Positions 1-10,150 of a stretch of DNA of 64,000 nt are shown in pieces. Positions within the stretch are counted from its first letter, which is position 1; every line of letters begins with the position of its first letter. The DNA is from Alphaproteobacteria bacterium UBA4588 (GTDB lineage Bacteria > Pseudomonadota > Alphaproteobacteria > Rhodobacterales > Rhodobacteraceae), in NCBI GenBank assembly GCA_905182195.1, contig CAJJAW010000003.1:220591-284590 (forward strand), written 5' to 3'. The position numbers were made by a program, and so were the translations under genes. Under the pieces are notes generated by a model. That model was not told the DNA's origin. It made no database searches and worked only from the letters and a program-made list of their open reading frames with translations.

Positions 1-501
1 TGACAATTCCACACCATCAACACTAAGAACTACAAAGCCCATTCCGTCAGCCAATCCAGCGATTACGGCAGAGCCATCTTCGTCTATGCGCACGAGATCG
101 AACTTGGGTGCAGCCACAGGGTTCATTTTTGGCTGTACTGCCGCTAAGGGCGTATCCGTTTCTTTCGATATTTCGTTCTGGTTTTGCTTGAGCGGTAGAA
201 TAGTCGGAGCACCTTCGGTCGGCGGCGAAGCCACAGCCACCTCTTGCGCTTCCACCGTTTCAGGTGCGTCAGTAATCTTTGCATCAACACTATCCACAGT
301 TGCTGGTACTTCACCAACAGCAGCAGGTAGCTGCGTTTCTTCAGCCGCCTCTTGAGAAACATCCGAAAGACTTTCGGGCTCAACCAAAATACGAATTTGC
401 GGATAAAACCACCAGGCAAGACCCAAAATAACTAAAATAGACCAAATAACATTGGAAAATCGTTTTTTACTAGCGTCCACACTCTTCTCAGAATCGCTCA
501 T
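1..501 (-). CDS. LysM/peptidoglycan-binding-type membrane protein, N-terminal part (runs off the window start)
   Basis: Manual minus-strand translation MSDSEKSVDASKKRFSNVIWSILVILGLAWWFYPQIRIL..., N-terminal TM segment then Pro/Ala/Glu-rich linker; open to the window edge. Family assignment from neighbourhood is an inference. Confidence 0.6.
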   Translation of the reverse strand, partial: MSDSEKSVDASKKRFSNVIWSILVILGLAWWFYPQIRILVEPESLSDVSQEAAEETQLPAAVGEVPATVDSVDAKITDAPETVEAQEVAVASPPTEGAPTILPLKQNQNEISKETDTPLAAVQPKMNPVAAPKFDLVRIDEDGSAVIAGLADGMGFVVLSVDGVELS

Positions 502-581
502 TTAGCTGCATTCCCCCAATGGCTAACTTATGCTATCAGGCACAGGATACCTGTCCAGCAAGAACTGAGGAAATTATTAGT

Positions 582-1142
582 ATGACGAAATCAATATGTG
601 TGTTCTGTGGGGCGCGGATGGGAAATAACTCAGATTTTGGCCAATCGGCACTAGATTTAGGTTACGTAATAGCCAAAAATGAATGGCGCTTGGTCTATGG
701 TGCGGGCGACGTAGGTCTTATGGGCGCAGTGGCAGAAGGAGCTCAGGTTTCGGGAGCAGCCACCTTTGGGGTGATCCCCGAACATTTAATGTTGCGTGAA
801 GGAGGCAAGCGGGATCTTGACAATTTCATCATCACCGATGACATGCACAGCCGCAAAAAGCTGATGTTTATCAACAGTGATGCCGTCGTTCTTTTGCCGG
901 GCGGTGTGGGCTCTATGGAAGAGTTTTTTGAAGTGCTCACATGGGCTCAACTGAAATTGCACAGCCGACCAATCGTTGTGGCAAATATCGCCACTTATTG
1001 GCAGCCAATGCTAGATCTCATCGATCACATTATTACCTCTGGGTTTGCTGATCCTAGTTTGCGCGAACTGTTTTCAGTGGCTCAAACTGTTGGCGAGATT
1101 GAAACCACCTTGCGCTCGGCTTTGAACACAGCAACCGTATAG
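582..1142 (+). CDS. TIGR00730/LOG family Rossmann-fold protein
   Basis: CVFCGAR...YGAGDVGLMGAVAEGA and LPGGVGSMEEFFEVLTWAQL (LOG-family PGGxGTxxE motif). Confidence 0.9.
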   Translation: MTKSICVFCGARMGNNSDFGQSALDLGYVIAKNEWRLVYGAGDVGLMGAVAEGAQVSGAATFGVIPEHLMLREGGKRDLDNFIITDDMHSRKKLMFINSDAVVLLPGGVGSMEEFFEVLTWAQLKLHSRPIVVANIATYWQPMLDLIDHIITSGFADPSLRELFSVAQTVGEIETTLRSALNTATV

Positions 1143-1960
1143 AAGGCCAATGCTGTCCAGATCAAACCAATTGCAATCATGTGCCACCCAGTCAGCACCT
1201 CACCCAGCAGCACTATTGCGCAGAAAAATTGCAGCACAGGGTTAAGATACTGGACTAAGCCGACCGTGGCCATGCGTACGGTTTGGGTGGCATAAGTCAT
1301 TAGCATTAACGGTCCGGCCGTGATCAAACCTGAAAACATTAACAACGCCAGGGTTGGTGCATCTGGCATACTACCAAACCACCACAAATATGCTACTGCA
1401 AAGGGCAACAACAGCACAACCTCCAGGGTCACTGATACTACAGAATCGACCTTAATAATGCGTTTTAACAGGCCATAAATTCCAAATGTAATCGAGATGA
1501 TCATCGCCAACCAAGGCGCGCTGCCTAAGCCATAAGTCAAAGCCATAACTGCGATCACAGCCAGTGCTACCGAGACCCACTGCAATTTGGATAGGGTTTC
1601 ACGAAACACAACCAACCCCAGAAGCACCATCACCAAAGGAAAAATGTAATAGCCAAGAGAGGATTCCGTGACACGCCCGGCCCCCACAGAGAAAATAAAC
1701 ACATACCAATTAATTCCAATCATTACCCCAGCCAGAAGTATTAAAGCCATTGTTTTTGGCAATTTCATGACCCGTAAAGTTTCACCCCGCCGACCGGTGA
1801 GCGCAATCACGACCGCAAATGTCACGACAGACCAAAGTGTACGGTGTGATAAAATTTCCTCAGGGCCAAGATGGCTCAGAAACGAATAATAGAGAGGCGC
1901 AAAGCCCCAGGTGAGACAGGCCAGGAGCATCGCAATCGCACCTTTAACAGGTTGTGTCAT
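1082..1960 (-). CDS. rarD: EamA family transporter RarD
   Basis: 292-aa multi-TM protein, RarD-like N-terminus KGAIAMLLACLTWGFAPLYY; converges and overlaps with the LOG gene. Confidence 0.88.
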   Translation of the reverse strand: MTQPVKGAIAMLLACLTWGFAPLYYSFLSHLGPEEILSHRTLWSVVTFAVVIALTGRRGETLRVMKLPKTMALILLAGVMIGINWYVFIFSVGAGRVTESSLGYYIFPLVMVLLGLVVFRETLSKLQWVSVALAVIAVMALTYGLGSAPWLAMIISITFGIYGLLKRIIKVDSVVSVTLEVVLLLPFAVAYLWWFGSMPDAPTLALLMFSGLITAGPLMLMTYATQTVRMATVGLVQYLNPVLQFFCAIVLLGEVLTGWHMIAIGLIWTALAFYTVAVFKAERKVVSISPTV

Positions 1961-2001
1961 AATCAGCCTACCACTTAAATTAAGCCTATAATTTGGAACA
2001 T

Positions 2002-2034
2002 AAAAAAAGCCTGCATAAATAGTTTCCTGCAGGC
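2002..2034 (-). terminator. Rho-independent terminator downstream of sodB
   Basis: Minus strand GCCTGCA...TGCAGGC perfect 7-bp stem followed by T7. Confidence 0.75.
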
Positions 2035-2064
2035 CTTCCTAAGTTAAACTTTGTTTCTCACCAA

Positions 2065-2664
2065 TTACATACGGCTTGCAACATTCTCCCAGTTAACAAG
2101 CTTATCAAGAAAATTTGACAAATATACCGGACGTTTATTGCGAAAATCTATGTAATAGGAATGCTCCCAAACGTCACAGCCCAAAAGTGCTGTTTGACCA
2201 AAACAGAGAGGGTTTACACCATTTTCTGTTTTGGTGACAGCTAAGGACCCGTCTGCATTTTTTACCAACCAGCACCAGCCAGAACCAAATTGACTAGCAC
2301 CTGCTGCAGCAAATGAGGTTTTAAAGTCTGCAACAGAACCAAAATTTTCGACTAGCGCAGCTTCCAAAGTGCCGGGCATTTTGCTCTCTCCTGGGCCCAT
2401 CATTTCCCAAAACTGGTTGTGATTCCACAGCTGGCTGATGTTGTTGAACGTACCGTTTTGCGCAACTGACGAAGCGTCGTATGTACCTACAATGATTTCT
2501 TCAAGGGATTTACCATCCCAATCCGTACCCGCAATCGCAGCGTTGCCATTTGTTACATAGGCGTTGTGATGCAAATCATGGTGGAATTCCATAGTTTCTG
2601 CAGACATGCCTTTTGAGGTCAATGCATCATGGGCGTAGGGAAGATCTGGTAGTGTGAAAGCCAT
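2065..2664 (-). CDS. sodB: Superoxide dismutase (Fe/Mn type)
   Basis: FTLPDLPYAHDAL, HHDLHHNAYV, NHNQFWE, DVWEHSYYIDFRNKRPVY. Confidence 0.96.
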   Translation of the reverse strand: MAFTLPDLPYAHDALTSKGMSAETMEFHHDLHHNAYVTNGNAAIAGTDWDGKSLEEIIVGTYDASSVAQNGTFNNISQLWNHNQFWEMMGPGESKMPGTLEAALVENFGSVADFKTSFAAAGASQFGSGWCWLVKNADGSLAVTKTENGVNPLCFGQTALLGCDVWEHSYYIDFRNKRPVYLSNFLDKLVNWENVASRM

Positions 2665-2773
2665 AAGGGCAATCCTTTCAATGTTAGGTTAAAGTGGGTT
2701 ATTTTGATCATACGAGGTAACGCCACAGAACAAAATAGCCTTTAGAGATGTTGTTAAAAATAAGATTTCAACT

Positions 2774-3316
2774 CTATTGGAAAACCTCTGAGCCATGTGC
2801 TGCAGCCGCAGAGAACAACGCAAAGACATAGTCCTGAACAGATCGAAAACAGATCAGACTGATCATATCATCTTTTTCCATGAACACTGCCCCCGCGACT
2901 TGCGCAAACCGTGTCCTGTTAAAACTGCCGACCGGGAACTGCGCCGGATGGGTGTCCATGGGTGCTAGCTTTGCTAGCACCTCACGTACATGTGCGCCAG
3001 TTAAGATGAACTTAGCCCGTGCATCTGAGACATCCTCAAGCAAGACATGCAGCCCACTAAGGGCGGTATCAAGGCTGGAATATAGTTTTTGCGCCTCTGC
3101 ACTTGGGGCAATGATTAATAACTCATCAGGAGACATCCACGCTAGAGTGCATGCGCCGGCGGTCGCACATGCGCCAGGCTTTGGTAACGCCACGCTCATT
3201 GCTAATTTCAAAGCCGCCTTGATCTTTGTTGATGCCAAATTAGCACGTAGCGTAAACATACTTTGATCCATAATTTGGCTGACGTTAACATATCCCTGAA
3301 ACTCACGATTAGGCAT
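2774..3316 (-). CDS. soxG: Sarcosine oxidase subunit gamma
   Basis: 181 aa, overlaps soxA stop, SoxG-like MSPDELLIIAP and C-terminal region; operon position. Confidence 0.85.
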   Translation of the reverse strand: MPNREFQGYVNVSQIMDQSMFTLRANLASTKIKAALKLAMSVALPKPGACATAGACTLAWMSPDELLIIAPSAEAQKLYSSLDTALSGLHVLLEDVSDARAKFILTGAHVREVLAKLAPMDTHPAQFPVGSFNRTRFAQVAGAVFMEKDDMISLICFRSVQDYVFALFSAAAAHGSEVFQ

Positions 3317-6300
3317 TTGGCTTCTCCCCTTCCGGATCATAAAATACCGGACTGACAATCTTGGCCTTTACGGGTGGCGCTCCAATTTTTGTAAAAGACA
3401 GCACTTCGCCCATCCGATCGGGTCCATTATGCACCAGACCCATTGCGATGCCCTTACCTAAGGTTGGCGAATGATAGGTTGAAGTCACCCGACCTTCGGT
3501 GTTGGTTTGACCGTTAGCGTTTTGACCCTTAGCAATGGCATAAGATCCATCCTCCAGGACAGAGCCATCGAGAGTTTCCAATCCAACCAGCTGCCAACGA
3601 TTTGGATTGTCCATGAACGGGCGCTGTTGCGCACGTTTGCCAAGAAAATCTTCCTTTTTCTTGGAAATAGCCCAGCCCAAGCCAAGATCCTGGGGGATAA
3701 CGGTACCGTCGGTTTCATCACCAATCATAATAAAGCCTTTTTCAGCCCGCATGATGTGCAAACACTCAGTGCCATAGGGCATGACGCCAAATTCAGCCCC
3801 GGCCTCCACCAGCATTTCCCAGAATTCTAAGCCACGACTTGCTGGGACTGCAATTTCGTAAGATAGCTCACCCGAAAAAGAAATCCGGTAAGCCCGGCAG
3901 GTAATCCCACCGATCTCACCATCAGCCCAAGCCATAAAGGGCAGAGCGTCCGCAGAGACTTGCATACCACCTAGCTTTTCCAGAACTTTGCGGGAATTTG
4001 GGCCAACCACTGCCACTTGCGCCAATTCTTCAGTAATATTGACTACCCAGACTTGCCAGTCCCACCATTCAGTTTGCAACCATTCTTCCATGTGGGCGTG
4101 AATGCGATCTGCGCCACCAGAGGTTGTGTGGCATAACCACGTTTGATCATCAATCCGCGCCACAACCCCATCATCCGACAAAAACCCGTTTTCTGAACAC
4201 ATTAACCCATAGCGACAGCGCCCCAACTTTAAATTAGACATCATATTCGTGTACATCATGTCCAGAAACTTACCCGCATCAGGGCCTTTGACTACAATTT
4301 TCCCAAGAGTAGAGGCATCGAGAAGACCCAGTTTTTCACGAGTGTTGATCACTTCACGCCACACCGCTTGGTCGGTGGTTTCGCCTGACTGTAAATAGGC
4401 ATAGGGGCGCCGCCATCCTCCGACGGGCTCCCAGTCTGCTCCATGATCATCATGCCACTCATGCATGGCAGTTTTACGAATTGGTTGGAACAATTCGCCA
4501 CGCGCTTCGCCGGCCAAAGATGCCATGGATATGGGCGTATAGGGAGGACGGAACGTAGTAGTTCCAACGTCCGGGATGTCTGCATTTAAAGCTTTAGATA
4601 ATACCGCAAGACCATTGATATTGCTTAGTTTTCCTTGGTCTGTTGCCATGCCCAATGTGGTGTATCGTTTGGCATGCTCCACACTTTCAAATCCTTCTTG
4701 GGCAGCCAATTGCACATCGCTAACTTTCACGTCATTTTGAAAATCTAGCCAGGCCTTGGACCGCAATTTATAACTCGCACCCTGTGGCATTAACCAAACG
4801 GGAGATAGTGGTACTTCTTCAGCATCCTCTGCCTCTGCAGTTTTAATTTTTTTAACTTTTCCAGTGGCATTATACGCCGCAGCGGTTCCCTGGATGGCTG
4901 CATCTACCATGCAGCTAGCACTGCGCAAATGGCCATTGGCCAACCCAGCCACCCGCACAAATCCTGCACCGTCTATACCCAGGGGTGGCTTATCTGGATC
5001 CGGGCGGAACATGGCTTGATCCACATCCCAAAAAAGCTTGCCGCCACAATGTGACCATAGATGTACAACGGGAGACCACCCACCCGACATTGCAACAACA
5101 TCGCAGCCAATTTCCTCTAACACAGCACCTTCTCCAGCCTGCGCACAAATTTGAACTCCAGTTACGCGTTTACTACCAATCACTTTGGCGATGCCACGAC
5201 CCAACTCAACTCGAATACCAACTGCAATAGCCTCAGCCATCAACACCCCCCCCCCTTCGGCGCGCGCGTCCAAGATCACGGGCACATCAAGTCCAGCCTT
5301 TTTTAGCCTTAGCGCGGTACGGTATGCATCATCGTTGTTGGTAACAACAACCGTACGGTCTCCTGGCGACACTGCATAGTTCACCACGTAATCACGCACA
5401 GCAGAGGCCAGCATAACGCCAGGAATGTCATTTCCTGCAAATGACAAGGGGCGCTCAATAGCGCCTGTAGCTGTTATGATTTGTTTGCAGCGTACCCGCC
5501 ATAGCCGGTGCCGAGGACGCCCATCTCCAGGAGTATGGTCTGCAATCCGCTCGTAAGCGAGCGCATAGCCATGGTCATATACACCAGCTCCTTGGGTACG
5601 GTGTCGTATTACTACATTTTCACATGCAGAAAGAGCCACCACAGTTTCATGTACCCAATCCTCAGCAGATATACCGTCTATCGTGGCACCATCTACCGGA
5701 GCGCGCCCACCCCAATGCGCAGTTTGCTCAACCAGTAAAACTCGAACCCCAGTAGCGGCTGCAGATTTAGCAGCTTGAAGGCCCGCAATACCACCACCAA
5801 CGATCATTACTTCACAAAAATGATAATAGTGCTCGTATTTATCAGAATCCCGCGCCTTAGGTGCCTTACCGAGACCCGCAGATTTACGGATAATGGGCTC
5901 ATAAACATGCTTCCAAAAGGACCGTGGATGAATAAACATCTTGTAGTAAAAACCTGCGGGCAAAAACCGAGCCAGCTTTGAATTTATTGCACCAACGTCA
6001 AATTCCAGTGATGGGAAATGATTTTGTGAAGTAGCAGTCAAGCCGCCAAACGTTTCTGTGGTAGTAGCCCGGGCATTAGGTTCAAAATGACCCTCTGCGC
6101 CCAAATTCATCAGTGCATTAGGCTCTTCCCCACCAGAGGCCACCACTCCACGTGGACGGTGGTATTTAAACGACCGCCCCATGAGCATTTGGTCATTAGC
6201 TAGAAGGGACGCCGCGAGGCTATCTCCCTCAAAGCCGGTCATAACCTTGCCATTAAATGTGAATTTAATAGCTTTGGACCGATTAATTAGCCGGCCGTGG

Positions 6301-6320
6301 TTGGCAAGACGGGTGCTCAT
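3309..6320 (-). CDS. soxA: Sarcosine oxidase subunit alpha
   Basis: 1003 aa, N-terminal FNGKVMTGFEGDSLAASLLAN, FAD motif GGGIAGLQAAKSAA, C-terminal aminomethyltransferase fold. Confidence 0.96.
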   Translation of the reverse strand: MSTRLANHGRLINRSKAIKFTFNGKVMTGFEGDSLAASLLANDQMLMGRSFKYHRPRGVVASGGEEPNALMNLGAEGHFEPNARATTTETFGGLTATSQNHFPSLEFDVGAINSKLARFLPAGFYYKMFIHPRSFWKHVYEPIIRKSAGLGKAPKARDSDKYEHYYHFCEVMIVGGGIAGLQAAKSAAATGVRVLLVEQTAHWGGRAPVDGATIDGISAEDWVHETVVALSACENVVIRHRTQGAGVYDHGYALAYERIADHTPGDGRPRHRLWRVRCKQIITATGAIERPLSFAGNDIPGVMLASAVRDYVVNYAVSPGDRTVVVTNNDDAYRTALRLKKAGLDVPVILDARAEGGGVLMAEAIAVGIRVELGRGIAKVIGSKRVTGVQICAQAGEGAVLEEIGCDVVAMSGGWSPVVHLWSHCGGKLFWDVDQAMFRPDPDKPPLGIDGAGFVRVAGLANGHLRSASCMVDAAIQGTAAAYNATGKVKKIKTAEAEDAEEVPLSPVWLMPQGASYKLRSKAWLDFQNDVKVSDVQLAAQEGFESVEHAKRYTTLGMATDQGKLSNINGLAVLSKALNADIPDVGTTTFRPPYTPISMASLAGEARGELFQPIRKTAMHEWHDDHGADWEPVGGWRRPYAYLQSGETTDQAVWREVINTREKLGLLDASTLGKIVVKGPDAGKFLDMMYTNMMSNLKLGRCRYGLMCSENGFLSDDGVVARIDDQTWLCHTTSGGADRIHAHMEEWLQTEWWDWQVWVVNITEELAQVAVVGPNSRKVLEKLGGMQVSADALPFMAWADGEIGGITCRAYRISFSGELSYEIAVPASRGLEFWEMLVEAGAEFGVMPYGTECLHIMRAEKGFIMIGDETDGTVIPQDLGLGWAISKKKEDFLGKRAQQRPFMDNPNRWQLVGLETLDGSVLEDGSYAIAKGQNANGQTNTEGRVTSTYHSPTLGKGIAMGLVHNGPDRMGEVLSFTKIGAPPVKAKIVSPVFYDPEGEKPNA

Positions 6321-6387
6321 TGGGCAGCTCCAGATTGGCTGACGTAAAGTACGGCTCTAACTAAACTATTTTGAGTTAGAAGAAAAA

Positions 6388-6717
6388 TCATGAGAAATTC
6401 CTCCAAGACCAGCCGGGCCGTTTGGCAGTTATGGCGTCCTTGATCACTCGGGGCGGCTCGAGCGTTTGTGCCTTATAGGTTCCAAATACCTCCAGCGTCG
6501 CAGTGCAGCGGGCTGCATGGAACCATTTCCCACACCCCGCAGCACAACGCCAGCGTTCGAAATGTAGACCTTTGGGATTAGCGCGGCCGAAGAGGTAACC
6601 TTCAAAGTCTTGATCAGATGAGCCAGGCCCAAAGCGTGTGAGATGCGCCTCACCACCAGCGGCAAGTTCGGTTTCGTCTTTATCACGCCCACAGTAGGGG
6701 CAGTTTAGGATGAGCAT
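6388..6717 (-). CDS. soxD: Sarcosine oxidase subunit delta
   Basis: LNCPYCGRDKDETEL...RWRCAAGCGKWFHAARCTAT typical SoxD zinc-binding motifs. Confidence 0.95.
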   Translation of the reverse strand: MLILNCPYCGRDKDETELAAGGEAHLTRFGPGSSDQDFEGYLFGRANPKGLHFERWRCAAGCGKWFHAARCTATLEVFGTYKAQTLEPPRVIKDAITAKRPGWSWRNFS

Positions 6718-6808
6718 ATTGAAGCTCCATGTTTGAACTCTAAATGAGCAACTCCAAGCGCGCTCATGACAATGTCATTGAAAATAACATACGGGTGTAT
6801 ACATTCCA

Positions 6809-8053
6809 TTAATGCGCCACCCCTGCAGCTACACTTTCGTCAATGAAGCGGCCGGCGCGGAAACGGTCCAGACCAAAATCGGCTGTCAGAGGACTTTCCC
6901 CTTTAGCCATCAGCTCGGCAAACCCCCAGCCAGATCCAGGAATAGCCTTAAAACCGCCAGTGCCCCATCCACAATTGATGAAAGTATTGCCCAGTGGGGT
7001 TTTACTAAGGATCGGTGAGCGGTCGCCAGTGACATCAACAATCCCACCCCAGTGGCGCAGCATTTTTAGGCGCGAGACCATTGGGAAGGTTTCAATAAGC
7101 GCACGCACTGTTTCCTCAAGATGGTGAAACGAGCCACGTTGCGTATAGGCATTATAGGCATCTGTACCTCCACCTATTACCATTTCACCCTTGTCAGATT
7201 GGCTCATATAGCCGTGAACTGTATTGGCCATAACAACCACATCCATGCAAGGTTTGATGGGTTCGCTGACCAGCGCTTGCAGCGGAACAGATTCGATAGG
7301 AAGCTGGAAGCCTGCCATATCAGCCACGACAGAGGCATGCCCCGCAACAACCATCCCGAGTTTCTTACAACTTATGTGGCCACGTGAGGTGTCAACGCCG
7401 GTAACATTACCGCCCTGTTGGTTGATGCCAGTTACTTCAGTCTTCTGCAAAATATGCATGCCCATGTCAGAGCAGGCTCGAGCGTAGCCCCAAGCCACCG
7501 CATCATGGCGCGCAGAGCCTCCACGCGGCTGCCAATGCGCGCCCAACACTGGGTAGCGCGGGCCATCAATATTCATAATTGGGCAAAGCTCTTTCACGCG
7601 GGCGGGGCTAATGAATTCCGTTTTTACACCTTGGAGAGAATTAGCGTGAGACGTACGTTGGTAGCCACGAATTTCGTGCTGGGTTTGCGCCAACATCATC
7701 ACACCCCGAGGGCTAAACATAACGTTATAGTTCAGGTCTTGGCTGAGGGTCTCATATAATGAGCGGGCCTTTTCATAGATTGCCGCCGAAGGATCCTGCA
7801 GATAGTTAGAGCGGATTATAGTGGTGTTACGCCCCGTGTTGCCACCGCCCAACCAGCCTTTTTCTATCACCGCCACATTGGTGATACCAAAATTTTTACC
7901 AAGGTAATAGGCCGTGGCCAGGCCATGCCCACCTGCGCCAATGATGATCACATCATAGGATTTTTTGGGCTCAGGGTTGGCCCAAGTACGGCGCCAACCA
8001 CTGTGTTGGCGCATGGCTTCGCGCGCGACTGCAAATACTGAGTTACGTTTCAT
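6809..8053 (-). CDS. soxB: Sarcosine oxidase subunit beta
   Basis: DVIIIGAGGHGLATAYYLGKNFGITNVAVIEKGWLGGGNTGRNTTIIRSNYL. Confidence 0.96.
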   Translation of the reverse strand: MKRNSVFAVAREAMRQHSGWRRTWANPEPKKSYDVIIIGAGGHGLATAYYLGKNFGITNVAVIEKGWLGGGNTGRNTTIIRSNYLQDPSAAIYEKARSLYETLSQDLNYNVMFSPRGVMMLAQTQHEIRGYQRTSHANSLQGVKTEFISPARVKELCPIMNIDGPRYPVLGAHWQPRGGSARHDAVAWGYARACSDMGMHILQKTEVTGINQQGGNVTGVDTSRGHISCKKLGMVVAGHASVVADMAGFQLPIESVPLQALVSEPIKPCMDVVVMANTVHGYMSQSDKGEMVIGGGTDAYNAYTQRGSFHHLEETVRALIETFPMVSRLKMLRHWGGIVDVTGDRSPILSKTPLGNTFINCGWGTGGFKAIPGSGWGFAELMAKGESPLTADFGLDRFRAGRFIDESVAAGVAH

Positions 8054-8221
8054 ATCGGAATCCCCTGTGGGTACTTGGCCTTCTTATCTGTGATAATTGG
8101 GTCAAACAGCACCCCATGAGCGCCACAGTGTGAAATTATTGCGACATATAATAAACGAATATAGAGCGATTGTATCTACTGTCATCTAGCAAAACGTTGG
8201 CAAAAGTTTATAGAGATATTT

Positions 8222-9415
8222 ATGATAATTTTATCGGTTCTTTTAGTGTTAGTTATTTTGCTGATTGGAGGCATGTTGCTGCGCAATATGCAGACCTCTA
8301 AAATTACCCCAATGCGTCAAGTGGATGTTTACGCCGAACAGATGCGCAGTCTCGAACGGGACCTTGCAAAAGGTGTCCTTGCGGATGATGAATTTGGCTC
8401 TATGCGTGCTGAAGTTGGACGTCGAATGATATCCGCCGCGCGTTTAGGACCCGACACTGCAGCTACAGTATCAAATGGAGGCTTCCGGACCTTGATTGCA
8501 GTTAGCGTTGCAGCCTGTATCTTGGGAGCAGTGACATATGGCCAAATTGGCAGCCCTGGTGCGCCAGACACTCCCATTGCCGCTCGCTACACACAATCCG
8601 ATGCACTGAGAGCTGCAAGGTTAAGCCAATTAGATGCAGAATCTCAAGCTCCTACCTTGAAAATACCGCAAGACCCCACCTATTTGCAGCTTGTTATTAA
8701 ATTGCGCGCAGCACTCGAAGCCCGCCCCAACGACATTCAGGGCTTTGAATTTTTGGCCAAGTCAGAATCTCGCTTGGGTAATTATGCACACGCCCATGCT
8801 GCTCAAGGCCAAGTCCTAAAATTGAAGGGCAAGGCTGCCAGCCCAGATGACTGGTACACATATGCAGAATTGTTGATGATGGCAGCTGACACCTACATCT
8901 CACAGGAGGCTGAGAATGCATTACGCCAAACTTTGCAACGTGACCCGAGCCACAGTTTAGCCCTGTTTCGAATCGGTATATACTTTGACCAAATTGGTCG
9001 ACCAGATCGTACCTTCGGGATTTGGCGTAAGCTGTTAGAGGCCGGGCCCGAAAGCGCTCCTTATATGCCCCTTATTAGGCGTACGATCACTGATTTGGCT
9101 ATGATAGCTGGGGTGGATTATGAGCCACCAGAGATCAAAGGTCCAACCAGTGATGATATACAGAATGCAGCTGAGATGAGCGATGAGGATCGACGCACCA
9201 TGATTTCAGGCATGGTCACAGGTCTGGCAGACCGCTTGGCAAATGAAGGCGGCCCTGCCTCAGATTGGGCGCAGCTTATTGTAGCCTACGGTGTCCTAGG
9301 TGAGACAGATACTGCGCAAGAAATCCTAAATGAAGCTTTGCAGCTATTTGGTGGAGAGCCTAAAGATCTAGGCATGTTACAGCAAGCCGGCGTCTCGGCT
9401 GGGCTTTCACAATGA
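8222..9415 (+). CDS. ccmI: c-type cytochrome biogenesis protein CcmI
   Basis: N-terminal TM pair plus TPR-like C-terminus; CcmI-type layout. Confidence 0.85.
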   Translation: MIILSVLLVLVILLIGGMLLRNMQTSKITPMRQVDVYAEQMRSLERDLAKGVLADDEFGSMRAEVGRRMISAARLGPDTAATVSNGGFRTLIAVSVAACILGAVTYGQIGSPGAPDTPIAARYTQSDALRAARLSQLDAESQAPTLKIPQDPTYLQLVIKLRAALEARPNDIQGFEFLAKSESRLGNYAHAHAAQGQVLKLKGKAASPDDWYTYAELLMMAADTYISQEAENALRQTLQRDPSHSLALFRIGIYFDQIGRPDRTFGIWRKLLEAGPESAPYMPLIRRTITDLAMIAGVDYEPPEIKGPTSDDIQNAAEMSDEDRRTMISGMVTGLADRLANEGGPASDWAQLIVAYGVLGETDTAQEILNEALQLFGGEPKDLGMLQQAGVSAGLSQ

Positions 9416-9888
9416 TCTTCGAAGACATTGCAGATATCATGGCACAATCGCGTAACACATTGGCGTGGATGGGTCTTGACCTTGGCACAAAGACCATTGG
9501 CGTGGCCGTATCCGACCGACTACTCAGCTCAGCCAGCCCTCTGCACACGGTTAAACGCACAAAGTTTTCTAAGGATGCGCAGGCACTTTTAGCTGTAATT
9601 ACAAACCGTGACATTGGCGCAATCATTCTTGGACTACCACGTAATATGGATGGGTCCGAAGGCCCTAGATGCCAATCCACACGGGCATTTGCACGCAATT
9701 TTTCTGCCTTCACTGATCTACCTATCGGCTATTGGGACGAGCGTCTGTCAACGGTGGCGGCAGAACGTGCGCTGCTGGAGGCGGATACGTCACGTAAACG
9801 TCGCGCAGAGGTAATTGACCACGTCGCCGCAGGCTATATCTTACAGGGAGCTCTTGATCGAGCGCGTCATATTCGGACGGTGGTATGA
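9412..9888 (+). CDS. ruvX: Holliday junction resolvase RuvX/YqgF
   Basis: GLDLGTKTIGVAVSD, GLPRNMDGSEGPR, WDERLSTVAAERALLE. Confidence 0.93.
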   Translation: MIFEDIADIMAQSRNTLAWMGLDLGTKTIGVAVSDRLLSSASPLHTVKRTKFSKDAQALLAVITNRDIGAIILGLPRNMDGSEGPRCQSTRAFARNFSAFTDLPIGYWDERLSTVAAERALLEADTSRKRRAEVIDHVAAGYILQGALDRARHIRTVV

Positions 9889-10127
9889 AAGATCAAAATA
9901 TCGAAAATCTCTGGAAGAGAGACAAGATTGATAGCCCATGCATCAAACTGTGTTCTATTCATCCAAGCGAGCGCATTTGCGTGGGCTGCTATAGGTCAAT
10001 GGAAGAGATTGGAGCTTGGTCTAGCCTAAGCTCTGAGGTGCGCTTGGATATCATGAATGAACTGCCTAACCGGTCGTCGCGCATCCAAAAGCGCCGAGGT
10101 GGCCGTAACCGCAATGTCGTGACCTAA
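9885..10127 (+). CDS. DUF1289 domain protein
   Basis: SPCIKLCSIHPSERICVGCYRSMEEIGAWSSLSSEVR, DUF1289 Cys pattern. Confidence 0.9.
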   Translation: MKDQNIENLWKRDKIDSPCIKLCSIHPSERICVGCYRSMEEIGAWSSLSSEVRLDIMNELPNRSSRIQKRRGGRNRNVVT

Positions 10128-10150
10128 GTTTTTTCTACGTTCGCATTCTT

